Source: Halomonas sp. 328
GTDB lineage: Bacteria > Pseudomonadota > Gammaproteobacteria > Pseudomonadales > Halomonadaceae
DNA length: 34,285 nucleotides
Direction: 5' to 3'
Assembly: GCF_015645095.1 (NCBI RefSeq)
Contig: NZ_JADOTW010000035.1
Span: 1-34,285 of the forward strand
Shown here: piece by piece, positions 1-6,767 of the stretch
Numbering within the stretch: position 1 is the first letter of the stretch
Layout: every line of letters begins with the position of its first letter
Made by a program: the position numbers and the translations under genes
Notes under the pieces: generated by a model
The model's input: only the letters and a program-made list of their open reading frames with translations
Told to the model about the DNA's origin: nothing
Databases searched by the model: none

Positions 1-35
1 CCGGCCCGACAACAGCACTGGAGGATGGCCGATGA
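1..35 (+). CDS. Possible 3' end of an upstream gene (partial)
   Basis: One frame is open from the window edge to a TGA at 33-35, giving a tail ending in ALEDGR. The stop would overlap the ATG at 32 in an ATGA junction, the usual arrangement of translationally coupled genes. All three forward frames are open over these few bases, so this is weak evidence. If real, the upstream gene could be the monooxygenase partner of the flavin reductase that follows; that is a guess from family context. Confidence 0.3.
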   Translation, partial: GPTTALEDGR

Positions 36-961
36 GCCTTGATACGAGAGATTTCCGCCGCGCCCTGGGCAAATTCGCCACCGGGGTCACGGTGGTCACC
101 ACCCGCGATGACGGCGGGGAGCACTACGGCGTGACCGCCAGCAGCTTCAATACGGTGTCGATGGACCCGCCGCTGATCCTGTGGAGCATCGACAAGGGCG
201 CCTACAGCCTGGCTGCCTATCGGGAGGCCAAGCACTTCGTGGTCAATGTGCTGGGCAATGACCAGGTCGAGGTCTCCAACCGTTTCGCCAGTCGCGGCGA
301 GGACAAGTTCGCCGGTATCGCCATCGAAGAAGGCCTCGGCGGTGCTGCCAAGGTGAAGGACGCCGCGGCCCACTTCGAATGCCGCACCTGGAACGTCTAC
401 GAGGGCGGCGACCACCTGATCATCGTCGGCGAGGTGATGCGCTACGGCTACCGGGACGAGGGCAGCGCCCTGGTCTTCCATAACGGTCGCTACGCGGTGC
501 CCGAGCCGCATCCGATGATGCTGCCGGTGGAGGAACAGAGCGTGCTGGACGGCCGCCTGGGCAAGCACCTGCTCTACCTGATGCGCCAGGCGCTGTCTGC
601 CTACTGTGGCGACTTCTATCCGCGCCTCGGCAGCCTGGGGGTCAACGACAAGGAGTGGCGGGTGCTGACCCTGCTGGCGGATCGTGGCGCCCTGGATCGT
701 GACACCCTGGCCCGACGCGTGGCCCAGCCCCTGGCTGATCTCGACGATACCCTGGGTGGCCTTCGGGAGCGGGCCCTGGTGGCCGTCGACGACGACCACC
801 GGATCGCCTTGAAGGACGCGGGACGGGCGCTGGCGCTGCGCCTGCTGACCATGGCCGACGACTACGAGCGGCGCCTGCTCGAGGGGTTGTCGGCGGCCGA
901 GGTCGAGGCGCTCAAGACGGGCCTGGGGTGTGTGGTCGAGCGCCTGGGCGAGCCGCATTAG
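32..961 (+). CDS. Flavin reductase with C-terminal MarR-like domain (C1-type monooxygenase reductase)
   Basis: Predicted to reduce free FMN/FAD with NADH and hand it to a separate oxygenase of a two-component aromatic monooxygenase. Residues about 8-160 form an HpaC-type flavin reductase domain, with the family segments FATGVTVVTT near the start and VTASSFNTVSMDPPL following. Residues about 170-305 look like a MarR winged helix. The 309-residue length and this domain order match the reductase component (C1) of Acinetobacter p-hydroxyphenylacetate hydroxylase, in which the C-terminal domain acts as an effector-responsive autoinhibitor. Ordinary HpaC proteins are about 170 residues and lack it. 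A GGAGG at 20-24 supports the ATG. The next gene starts 46 bases downstream, so the two are probably cotranscribed. The oxygenase would lie outside the window, and the substrate cannot be read from this sequence. Confidence 0.85.
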   Translation: MSLDTRDFRRALGKFATGVTVVTTRDDGGEHYGVTASSFNTVSMDPPLILWSIDKGAYSLAAYREAKHFVVNVLGNDQVEVSNRFASRGEDKFAGIAIEEGLGGAAKVKDAAAHFECRTWNVYEGGDHLIIVGEVMRYGYRDEGSALVFHNGRYAVPEPHPMMLPVEEQSVLDGRLGKHLLYLMRQALSAYCGDFYPRLGSLGVNDKEWRVLTLLADRGALDRDTLARRVAQPLADLDDTLGGLRERALVAVDDDHRIALKDAGRALALRLLTMADDYERRLLEGLSAAEVEALKTGLGCVVERLGEPH

Positions 962-1007
962 AGGTCACCGATTTTCCCGTTTCATGGACCGACCAGGAGA
1001 ACCAGCG

Positions 1008-1577
1008 ATGCCGGACGTATCCCATGCCGAGCTGCGTGCCCTGATGGCGCGTCTCGAAGCCCTGGAAGCCGAGGCGGAAATCCGCCGGCTCCAGGCGCGT
1101 TACATGTTCCTCTGCGATACCCCGCTCCCCGAGCATGGCGTCAAGGATGATGCCGAGCGCATCGATCGCATCATGGCGCTCTATGCCGAAGACGCCGTCT
1201 GGGAAGGGGTCGGCGACTATTACGACAACCAGTTCGGTCGCCTCGAGGGAGCGGCAGCGATTCGCCGCCATTTCGAGAATTTCTGGGGCCAGAAGCGCGA
1301 CCCCGAGCTGCTCTTGAACGTGCACTACCTGACCTCCGAGCAGATCCATGTCGATGGCGAGACGGCGGAAGGGCAGTGGGTGCATTGCCAGCCGTGGATC
1401 TTCTCCGATGGTTCCTCGTTGCTGCGCTCGTCGCGGCTCAACAATGCCTTCCGCCGCGAGCCGGACGGCCGCTGGAAGATCACCCGGACCCGCACCGAGA
1501 ACGTCTTCGTGGCGCCGCTCAAGGAGGGCTGGGCCAGTGACTTCTCGAAGGCTTCGGTATTGATGACCCCCCGATAG
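1008..1577 (+). CDS. SnoaL/NTF2-like family protein
   Basis: A 189-residue protein that begins with a short helical segment rich in Ala, Leu and Glu (about 3-28). A cone-shaped SnoaL-like fold is predicted from about 30 to 175, with the segments MALYAEDAVWEG and DGRWKITRTRTENVF that are typical of this superfamily. Members include dehydratases, isomerases and small subunits of ring-hydroxylating enzymes, so the reaction cannot be assigned. Placement directly behind a monooxygenase reductase suggests a role in breakdown of an aromatic or polycyclic compound. I chose the ATG at 1008 because AGGAGA at 995-1000 is well spaced from it. The open frame extends upstream into the previous gene, but those codons look unlike the family. 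Confidence 0.75.
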   Translation: MPDVSHAELRALMARLEALEAEAEIRRLQARYMFLCDTPLPEHGVKDDAERIDRIMALYAEDAVWEGVGDYYDNQFGRLEGAAAIRRHFENFWGQKRDPELLLNVHYLTSEQIHVDGETAEGQWVHCQPWIFSDGSSLLRSSRLNNAFRREPDGRWKITRTRTENVFVAPLKEGWASDFSKASVLMTPR

Positions 1578-1727
1578 CATCCCGGCGCCGGCCTTCCTGG
1601 TCGCACGCCGGCCTGAATGACGCCGGCGGATGACATCCGCTGGATCCCGTTTCCGTGGAGGGCATGGCGGCTTGTCACGAGCCTGCCAGGGCAGCGGCTT
1701 GCCCGAGCCCGCCTCGGGAAACCTCGC

Positions 1728-1744
1728 CCCCTGATGTTCAGGGG
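1728..1744 (+). promoter_or_regulatory. Short hairpin in the leader of the porin gene
   Basis: CCCCTGA and TCAGGGG form a perfect 7-bp stem around a TGT loop, ending 16 bases before the GGAG ribosome-binding site of the porin. It could influence leader stability or translation, or be an operator. No T-run follows, so it is not an intrinsic terminator. Function is inference. Confidence 0.35.
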
Positions 1745-1770
1745 ACTCAAGATGGCCTTTGGAGTAATGG

Positions 1771-2910
1771 ATGAATAATCACAAGAAATTTCGACTGATT
1801 GGCTTCTGCTCAGTGTCGGCCCTGGCCCTCGTCGTTCAGGGCACGGCCCAGGCCTACACCCTGGAGGTCGGCGACACCACCGCCGACATCTACGGTTACG
1901 CCAAGCTGGACCTGATCTATGACGTGGATGCGGACCTGGGCAATACCGTCAACCGCAACGCTATTCTGCTGGATGACCAGGCCGGGCCCGAGGGCCATAC
2001 CACCCTGCACGCCTATCAGAGCCGGCTGGGCTTCACCACGAGTACCCCGGCCGGGGGCAGTGACCTCAAGACCATGATCGAGGGCGATTTCTTCGGCGGT
2101 GGCGGCGGGAGTTTCCGTCTGCGCCACGCCTATGGCGAGTGGAACGGCCTCCTGGGCGGCCAGACCTGGTCCAACTTCGGCGGTTTCCTGGGCATGAATC
2201 CCACCATCGATTTCACCCCTCAGCCGGGCCTGGGCAACGCGGGCCGTCAGGCCCAACTGCGTTATACCGTGGAAGGCTTCTCGGTGGCCCTGGAAGACCC
2301 GGAAAACCTCGGGGGCTCGCCCCTGGCCGATGCCACCAAGAGCCAGCTTCCCGACCTGACCCTGCGTTATCAGGGCGGCGTCGATGGCTTCGACTACGGT
2401 GCCTCCGCCGTGCTGCGCCGCCTGCAGTACGACACCACCGGCACCACCGATAGCGGCAAGGACAGCGCCTTCGGCTGGGGTCTGGCCCTGGAGGCCAGCG
2501 CCCGGGTCGCCGAGGGTGTGACCCTGCGCGGCTCCCTGACCCATGGCGACGGCATCGGCGGCTACCTGGAGGGAACCCCGGCGGCTCCCGCCTACCTGGA
2601 TCCGGCCACCGGTGAACTGGAAACCATCAGTGCCACCGGCGGCACCCTGGGCATCACCGCCGCCGCCGGCCCCGGCAAGGTGACCCTGGGCTATGGCGTG
2701 GCCCGGGCGGACCTGGACGGGGCGGTGGCCGCCGGCACCTTGGGCGGCGATGCCAACGAGAAGTTCCAGGCCGTGCACCTGAACTACATCTGGTCGCCGA
2801 TCCAGAACGTCACCTACGGCATCGAGGCGGGCTACCATAGCCGCCAGGTGGTGGAGGGGCGCGATGGCGACGCCCTGCGCCTGCAGGGCATGGTGATGTA
2901 CCGCTTCTGA
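1771..2910 (+). CDS. DcaP-like outer-membrane porin
   Basis: A 379-residue trimeric-type porin for uptake of small, probably carboxylated, molecules through the outer membrane. The N-terminus carries a Sec signal peptide (residues 1 to about 28, ending AQA). The segment YGYAKLDLIYDVD near residue 41 is typical of DcaP-like porins of Acinetobacter and relatives. Alternating hydrophobic beta strands run through to the C-terminal MVMYRF; a terminal Phe is the usual recognition signal for the BAM assembly machinery. GGAG at 1761-1764 supports the ATG. The gene follows an oxygenase-type pair after a 193-base gap and has its own terminator downstream, so it may be a separate unit that imports the pathway substrate. 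Substrate identity is not visible. Confidence 0.85.
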   Translation: MNNHKKFRLIGFCSVSALALVVQGTAQAYTLEVGDTTADIYGYAKLDLIYDVDADLGNTVNRNAILLDDQAGPEGHTTLHAYQSRLGFTTSTPAGGSDLKTMIEGDFFGGGGGSFRLRHAYGEWNGLLGGQTWSNFGGFLGMNPTIDFTPQPGLGNAGRQAQLRYTVEGFSVALEDPENLGGSPLADATKSQLPDLTLRYQGGVDGFDYGASAVLRRLQYDTTGTTDSGKDSAFGWGLALEASARVAEGVTLRGSLTHGDGIGGYLEGTPAAPAYLDPATGELETISATGGTLGITAAAGPGKVTLGYGVARADLDGAVAAGTLGGDANEKFQAVHLNYIWSPIQNVTYGIEAGYHSRQVVEGRDGDALRLQGMVMYRF

Positions 2911-2942
2911 GGCGGGCCCGCCGGCCGACCCTTCGATCCCTT

Positions 2943-2970
2943 GCCCCCGGCGTCTGCCGGGGGCCTTTTC
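2943..2970 (+). terminator. Rho-independent terminator after the porin
   Basis: A 9-bp GC-rich perfect stem (2943-2951 with 2956-2964) around the loop GTCT is followed by CTTTTC. It ends the porin transcript and separates it from the MarR gene. Confidence 0.85.
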
Positions 2971-3008
2971 GTCGATGGTCGGCTGCTGGAGTAAGGGGGC
3001 ACATGCTA

Positions 3009-3025
3009 GAATAATCAACTATTTC
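3009..3025. promoter_or_regulatory. AT-rich imperfect dyad before the MarR gene
   Basis: The segment GAATAATCAACTATTTC is an imperfect inverted repeat in an otherwise GC-rich neighbourhood, 20 bases before the MarR start. MarR proteins usually bind AT-rich dyads near their own promoters, so this is a candidate autoregulatory operator. A TAGAAT (3007-3012) that could serve as a -10 box overlaps it, but no good -35 is visible. Confidence 0.3.
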
Positions 3026-3044
3026 TTCGCGACGGCACGGGCCC

Positions 3045-3521
3045 ATGGCTGACAAGGACGTACTCTCCCCTTCCTTCTATCCCCTTTCGGAGGAGTTCCG
3101 CTCCAGGGACTTCCCCTTCTACTGGGTCGCCCGGCTCAATGCCAAGTACAGCGCCGATATGGATGCCCTGCTCAAGCCCAAGGGGCTGAGCTCCTCCAAG
3201 TGGCGGATCCTGATGATCCTGCACGAGCATGGCCGGCTGAGCATGTCGGACATCGCCATCCATGCCGTGGCCAAGCTCTCGACCATCACCAAGATCGTCT
3301 ACAAGATGCAGGAGGCCGAGCTGGTGGTGACGGCTCCCTCCGACGAGGATCGCCGCGTCACCGAGGTGACCCTGACCGAGCAGGGGGAGGCGCAACTGGA
3401 AGTGGCTCGCGAGCTGACCCACCGGCTGGTGGAGAAGGCCTTCCATGGGCTGGATGCCGAGGAGATCGTGGTGCTTAACCGCTGCCTGGGGAAGATCTTC
3501 AATAATCTGAAATCGATCTAG
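3045..3521 (+). CDS. MarR family transcriptional regulator
   Basis: A 158-residue winged-helix regulator of typical MarR length. Residues about 48-115 hold the HTH and wing: helix segment SKWRILMILHEHGRLSMSDIA, recognition region AKLSTITKIVYKM and the family wing signature SDEDRRVTEVTLTEQG. The flanking N- and C-terminal helices fit dimerisation. Such proteins usually repress a neighbouring catabolic or efflux operon and release DNA when a phenolic or aromatic ligand binds. The likely targets are the porin and the flavin-reductase/SnoaL genes upstream, which lie on the same strand. No clear Shine-Dalgarno precedes the ATG, so the start rests on family length. Confidence 0.85.
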   Translation: MADKDVLSPSFYPLSEEFRSRDFPFYWVARLNAKYSADMDALLKPKGLSSSKWRILMILHEHGRLSMSDIAIHAVAKLSTITKIVYKMQEAELVVTAPSDEDRRVTEVTLTEQGEAQLEVARELTHRLVEKAFHGLDAEEIVVLNRCLGKIFNNLKSI

Positions 3522-3690
3522 CCGTTAGTCACTCGCAATGGAGGCGATGGGGCCAATGAATTGGCCCGTTGATCGGGCGGGGCGCTAGGGTGAGAGGCGT
3601 CTGGTCGCCCGCCAGGCGTACCCTCGCATCGTTCCGAGATGCATTAGCATGACCTTTGCGCTCCCGTGTCTTCCACGGGAGCGTTTTTAT
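3522..3690 (+). ncRNA. Structured untranslated stretch ending in a terminator (possible small RNA or 3' UTR)
   Basis: No credible gene lies here. It holds a perfect 7-bp hairpin with a TGAA loop (3550-3567), a second 5-bp hairpin (3626-3630 with 3638-3642) and then the strong terminator at 3659-3688. A long 3' UTR of the MarR gene or an independent small RNA would both fit. I see no convincing promoter inside it. Confidence 0.3.
3659..3688 (+). terminator. Rho-independent terminator
   Basis: A perfect 10-bp stem (3659-3668 with 3674-3683) around TCTTC is followed by TTTTT. The T-run is on the plus strand only, so it ends transcription coming from the MarR side. It does not serve the minus-strand gene whose stop lies at 3702. 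Confidence 0.85.
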
Positions 3691-3701
3691 GTCGGCGGGG
3701 C

Positions 3702-4058
3702 TCAGCGGCGTCGCTCGTCGTCCTGTTCGGATTTCACCTCGTAGTGGCCCTCCAGGGTCTCGTGGCGGCCGGGGGCGTCCTGGTAGTCGCCGCCCACATC
3801 CTGGGCCTGGTCGGCGCGCATCTGTTCCATGCGCTTCTTGAGGCGGTAGCGCAGCAGCGGCATCAGGGCCCAGCCCAGCAGCAGGAAGACCAGCCCCAGC
3901 ACCAGGGCGACGATCATCATCACCCCGAACAGCAGCCAGATCAGCAGCAGCTTGAGGGTGCCCAGCAGGCCCTGGGGGCGCGCCTGGCGAGCGCGGGCCT
4001 GCCACTGGCGGGCGGCCTGCCAGGCCGGGTTGTGGCGCGGATCATGGGGATCGCTCAT
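3702..4058 (-). CDS. Small inner-membrane protein of unknown function
   Basis: A 118-residue protein not recognised beyond its layout. It has a hydrophilic, positively charged N-terminus (1-33), a roughly 38-residue hydrophobic stretch (about 34-69) long enough for two closely spaced membrane helices, then the basic YRLKKRMEQMR and an acidic, highly charged tail ending DDERRR. Both ends probably lie in the cytoplasm by the positive-inside rule. AGGAG on the minus strand, five bases before the ATG at 4058, fixes the start. It is divergent from the chemoreceptor-like gene at 4191. A much longer frame runs upstream on the same strand, but it is antisense to that gene and is discounted. Confidence 0.65.
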   Translation of the reverse strand: MSDPHDPRHNPAWQAARQWQARARQARPQGLLGTLKLLLIWLLFGVMMIVALVLGLVFLLLGWALMPLLRYRLKKRMEQMRADQAQDVGGDYQDAPGRHETLEGHYEVKSEQDDERRR

Positions 4059-4137
4059 GACAACTCCTATTGGTGACTGCCCCCTTGGAACCCGGGGCGG
4101 CGGTTTCGTTCGGCTGGCCCGCTTCTTGCTTTGCTTA

Positions 4138-4163
4138 GGACGAGGCCGACACCGGCCTCGTCC
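4138..4163. promoter_or_regulatory. Perfect 11-bp inverted repeat in a divergent intergenic region
   Basis: The 11-base arms 4138-4148 and 4153-4163 flank the loop ACAC and end 27 bases before the ATG at 4191. There is no T-run. It may be an operator between the two divergent genes or a leader hairpin of the downstream gene. Confidence 0.4.
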
Positions 4164-4190
4164 CCGCATCCCAGCAGAAGGACGCCCGCC

Positions 4191-5258
4191 ATGCAAGACA
4201 ACCGTATCCTCGAACTCGCCTACGCCATTGCCGAGACCACCCGCGACAAGGTCGGCGCCATCGAGTCGATCATGCGCGAGACCGAGATCCTCGCCCTCAA
4301 TGCCCGCATCGAGGCGGCCCGAGCCGGAGCGGCGGGGGCCGCCTTCGGGGTGGTGGCCGAGGAGATGGGGCGGGTCTCCGGCAGCATCAGCGGCATCGCC
4401 CGGGGTTTCCGCGGCGAGGTGGAGGCCCAGGCCCAGCGGCTCGAGGAGGCGGGCACCGAGATGCTCACCGAGCTGCGCGGCCAGCGCTTCACCGACCTGG
4501 CGCTGAATGCGGTGGAGATCATCGACCGCAACCTCTTCGAGCGCTCCTGCGACGTGCGCTGGTGGGCCACCGACAGTGCCGTGGTGGACGCCGTGGAGAC
4601 GCCGACGGCGGACCGCCGGGCCCATGCCAGCGCGCGCCTGGCCACTATCCTGCGCTCCTATACCGTCTACCTGGACCTGTGGATCACCGACCGCCAGGGC
4701 CGGGTGATCGCCAACGGTCGCCCGGACCGCTACCCGGGAGTCGTGGGCCATGATGTCGCCGGCCAGGCCTGGTTCCGCCAGGCCCTCGCCACCACCAATG
4801 GCGACGACTACAGCGTCGCCGATATCGCCCGGGAGCCGGCGCTGGACGATGCTCCGGTGGCCACCTATGCCACCGCCATTCGCCGCGGGGGCCGCCACGA
4901 CGGCGAGGTGCTGGGCACCCTGGGGATCTTCTTCGACTGGGCGCCCCAGGCCGAGGCGGTGGTGCAGGGGGTGGGGCTTAGCGAGGAAGAACGGGCTCGT
5001 AGCCGGGTGATGCTGCTCGACGCCGAGGCGCGCATCCTCGCCGATTCCCGGGGCCAGGCTGCCCTCAGCGAGCGCTACCCGTTGGCCACCGAGGGCCGCG
5101 AGCGGGGCCATGGCCAGGAGAAGGCGCGCCTGGTGGCCTTTGCCAGAACCCCGGGTTACGAGACCTATGCCGGCCTGGGCTGGTACGGGGTGATCGAGTA
5201 CACCGAGGTGTCGGCGGAGGGCGCCGAATTGGTGCATGAGTCATCGCTTGTCGGGTGA
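4191..5258 (+). CDS. Soluble chemoreceptor-like protein: MCP signalling hairpin followed by Cache-type sensor
   Basis: A 355-residue protein with no membrane helix or signal peptide. Residues about 25-58 carry the conserved MCP hairpin-tip sequence [16 protein letters not shown], followed by AFGVVAEEM, and coiled coil continues to about 110. From about 116 to 260 the protein reads like a Cache/PAS-like sensor, with the segments [27 protein letters not shown] and [10 protein letters not shown] second lobe runs to the end. Canonical receptors have the opposite order: sensor, membrane, HAMP, signalling domain. It may relay a cytoplasmic ligand signal to CheA/CheW or to another partner; this is inference. 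AGAAGGA lies about nine bases before the ATG. The upstream frame extension lacks family resemblance. Confidence 0.7.
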   Translation: MQDNRILELAYAIAETTRDKVGAIESIMRETEILALNARIEAARAGAAGAAFGVVAEEMGRVSGSISGIARGFRGEVEAQAQRLEEAGTEMLTELRGQRFTDLALNAVEIIDRNLFERSCDVRWWATDSAVVDAVETPTADRRAHASARLATILRSYTVYLDLWITDRQGRVIANGRPDRYPGVVGHDVAGQAWFRQALATTNGDDYSVADIAREPALDDAPVATYATAIRRGGRHDGEVLGTLGIFFDWAPQAEAVVQGVGLSEEERARSRVMLLDAEARILADSRGQAALSERYPLATEGRERGHGQEKARLVAFARTPGYETYAGLGWYGVIEYTEVSAEGAELVHESSLVG

Positions 5259-5292
5259 CAATGGTGCAGCTGCGGGCCCGGTGGCTCGGCGC

Positions 5293-5334
5293 TCGTCCCG
5301 GGGCGCGCTCTCCTGGTGCCGCGGCTCGGGACGA
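5293..5334. other. Inverted repeat between convergent genes
   Basis: TCGTCCCG (5293-5300) and CGGGACGA (5327-5334) can pair between the convergent genes ending at 5258 and 5356. There is no T-run, so a terminator function is uncertain. Nothing else is seen in this 97-base gap. Confidence 0.3.
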
Positions 5335-5355
5335 ATGCGCCAAGACGGTGCCCGC

Positions 5356-6351
5356 TCACCGTCCCCGGGCCTCGGCCACCAGGCGGTAGCTGGCCAGGCG
5401 ATCCTCGGCGCTGTAGACGTCGGTAGTGATCATCAGCTCGTCGGCGCCGGTGGCCGTCAGGAAGGCCTCCAGCTCGTCGCGCACCGTCTCGGGGCCACCG
5501 ATGATGGCGGCGCCCAGGAACTGTTCCACCTGGGCGCGCTCCAGGGGCGTCCAGTCGAGTTCTTCCACCGGGGGCTGGGAGAAGGTGCGCCGGCCACGGA
5601 TCAGGTTGAGGAACTTCTGCTGGGCGCTGGTGGCCAGGTAGTGGGCTAGGGCATCGCTCTCGGCGGCGATCACCGGCAGCCCCACCAGGGCATAGGGCGC
5701 GGCCAGCTGCGGCGAGGGCCGGAAGGCCTCCCGGTAGCAGCGCAGGGCCTCGAACAGATAGCCCGGGGCGAACTGGGCGGCGAAGGCGAAGGGCAGCCCC
5801 AGGCGTCCGGCCAGGCGGGCGCTGTAGTCGCTGGAGCCGAGCAACCAGAGGGGCACCCGGGTGCCCTGGCCGGGAATGGCACGCACCCGCTGTCCCGGGG
5901 TGGCCTCGTCCAGGTAGCCGCGCAACTCCTCGAGACGCGCCGGGAAGTCGTCGACCCCGGCGCGGGGATCCCGGCCCAGGGCCGCCACGGTGGCGCCATC
6001 CGTGCCCGGGGCGCGGCCCAGGCCCAGGTCGATGCGCCCGGGGTAGAGGGTCTCCAGGGTACCGAACTGCTCGGCGACCACCAGGGGCGCGTGGTTGGGC
6101 AGCATGATGCCGCCGCTGCCCACCCGCAGCGTCGAGGTGGCGCCGGCCACATGGCCGATCAGCACCGCCGTGGCGGCGCTGGCGATGCCCTCCAGGTTGT
6201 GATGCTCCGCCAGCCAGTAGCGGGTGAAACCCAGCGCCTCCGCCTGGCGAGCCAGTTGCACCGTCTCACGGAAGCTGTCGGCGATGCTGCCGCCTTGGCG
6301 CACCGGGGCCAGGTCGAGCACCGAGAGGGGAGTCGAGGCGAGTCGAGACAT
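5356..6351 (-). CDS. Luciferase-like (LLM class) flavin-dependent oxidoreductase
   Basis: A 331-residue TIM-barrel flavoprotein of the bacterial luciferase-like monooxygenase family, of the YhbW type. Diagnostic segments are [12 protein letters not shown] at the N-terminus, RYWLAEHHN (about 43-51), [18 protein letters not shown] (about 73-90) and [16 protein letters not shown] (about 103-118). It would use reduced FMN and oxygen supplied by a separate flavin reductase; two reductases lie in this window but neither is adjacent. The substrate is unknown. I chose the ATG at 6351, preceded by GGTGGA; the frame also allows a GTG three codons earlier (6360) with no better ribosome-binding site. It stands alone, convergent with the receptor gene. 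Confidence 0.85.
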   Translation of the reverse strand: MSRLASTPLSVLDLAPVRQGGSIADSFRETVQLARQAEALGFTRYWLAEHHNLEGIASAATAVLIGHVAGATSTLRVGSGGIMLPNHAPLVVAEQFGTLETLYPGRIDLGLGRAPGTDGATVAALGRDPRAGVDDFPARLEELRGYLDEATPGQRVRAIPGQGTRVPLWLLGSSDYSARLAGRLGLPFAFAAQFAPGYLFEALRCYREAFRPSPQLAAPYALVGLPVIAAESDALAHYLATSAQQKFLNLIRGRRTFSQPPVEELDWTPLERAQVEQFLGAAIIGGPETVRDELEAFLTATGADELMITTDVYSAEDRLASYRLVAEARGR

Positions 6352-6480
6352 GGCATCCACCGCGGTAAATAGTTAGCTTGCTCGCTATCATCCCGGGGCC
6401 TGAGGGGCTTTGCAATGACTGCGGGTTATCGATGCGATAGGGGCAGGGCATCATCGGGGAGAGGCATTGGCGCCTGGCCG

Positions 6481-6509
6481 TTGGTGGCCGGGCGAATTGC
6501 GCTTATGAT
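6481..6509 (+). promoter_or_regulatory. Candidate sigma-70 promoter for the 51-residue protein
   Basis: TTGGTG (6481-6486) and TATGAT (6504-6509) are separated by 17 bases and lie 30 bases before the ATG at 6540. The -10 matches consensus at five of six positions; the -35 is weaker. Confidence 0.45.
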
Positions 6510-6539
6510 AAAGAGCCGTTCACCCCCTGACAGGCTCCC

Positions 6540-6695
6540 ATGTCTTCACGCCGATCCAGTCGCGGCGCCACCCGCCGCCCCCGTCCCGGCCAGCGTGTCG
6601 CGTTCGAACGCTGGCTCGATCGCGCCGTGGATATCGCCGTGCTGACCGCCCTGGCGGTGGGCCTCGCTGCCCTGTTGTTGACCCTGCTGCGTTAA
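6540..6695 (+). CDS. Small single-pass membrane protein, 51 residues
   Basis: A short gene encoding a strongly basic N-terminus (SSRRSSRGATRRPRPGQR, residues 2-19), an amphipathic linker and one hydrophobic helix (about 30-50), ending in Arg. ACAGG at 6529-6533 is a plausible ribosome-binding site and a candidate promoter precedes it. Codon choice is G/C-rich in the third position like its neighbours, which supports real coding. Its function is unknown. It could be a small inner-membrane regulator with an Arg-rich cytoplasmic tail. Confidence 0.6.
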   Translation: MSSRRSSRGATRRPRPGQRVAFERWLDRAVDIAVLTALAVGLAALLLTLLR

Positions 6696-6710
6696 CCACC
6701 ATGCGCTTAT

Positions 6711-6748
6711 AAAAAAACGCCACACCCAGGAAGCTGGGCGTGGCGTTT
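6711..6748 (-). terminator. Terminator of the carboxyspermidine operon
   Basis: Nine outer and five inner base pairs with one mismatch (6715-6729 with 6734-6748) surround a GAAG loop. On the minus strand the stem is followed by a run of Ts (A-run at 6711-6717 on the plus strand), 20 bases after the nspC stop. It may also work weakly for the small plus-strand gene, which meets it with only TTT. Confidence 0.85.
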
Positions 6749-6767
6749 CGCTTGGCAGGCGGCTCGC

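Noticed and set aside
4126-4152. Possible sigma-28 promoter before the reversed chemoreceptor gene
   Set aside because: The -10 half is GCCGACAC, but the -35 half matches at only three of eight positions and the -10 lies in the strong hairpin.
3702-5237. 511-codon minus-strand frame containing the small membrane protein
   Set aside because: Only the last 118 codons have a ribosome-binding site and a membrane-protein pattern. The rest is antisense to the chemoreceptor-like gene.
6373-6390. Short dyad TAGC-N6-GCTA before the luciferase-like gene
   Set aside because: Arms of four bases are too short to stand out from chance in this window.
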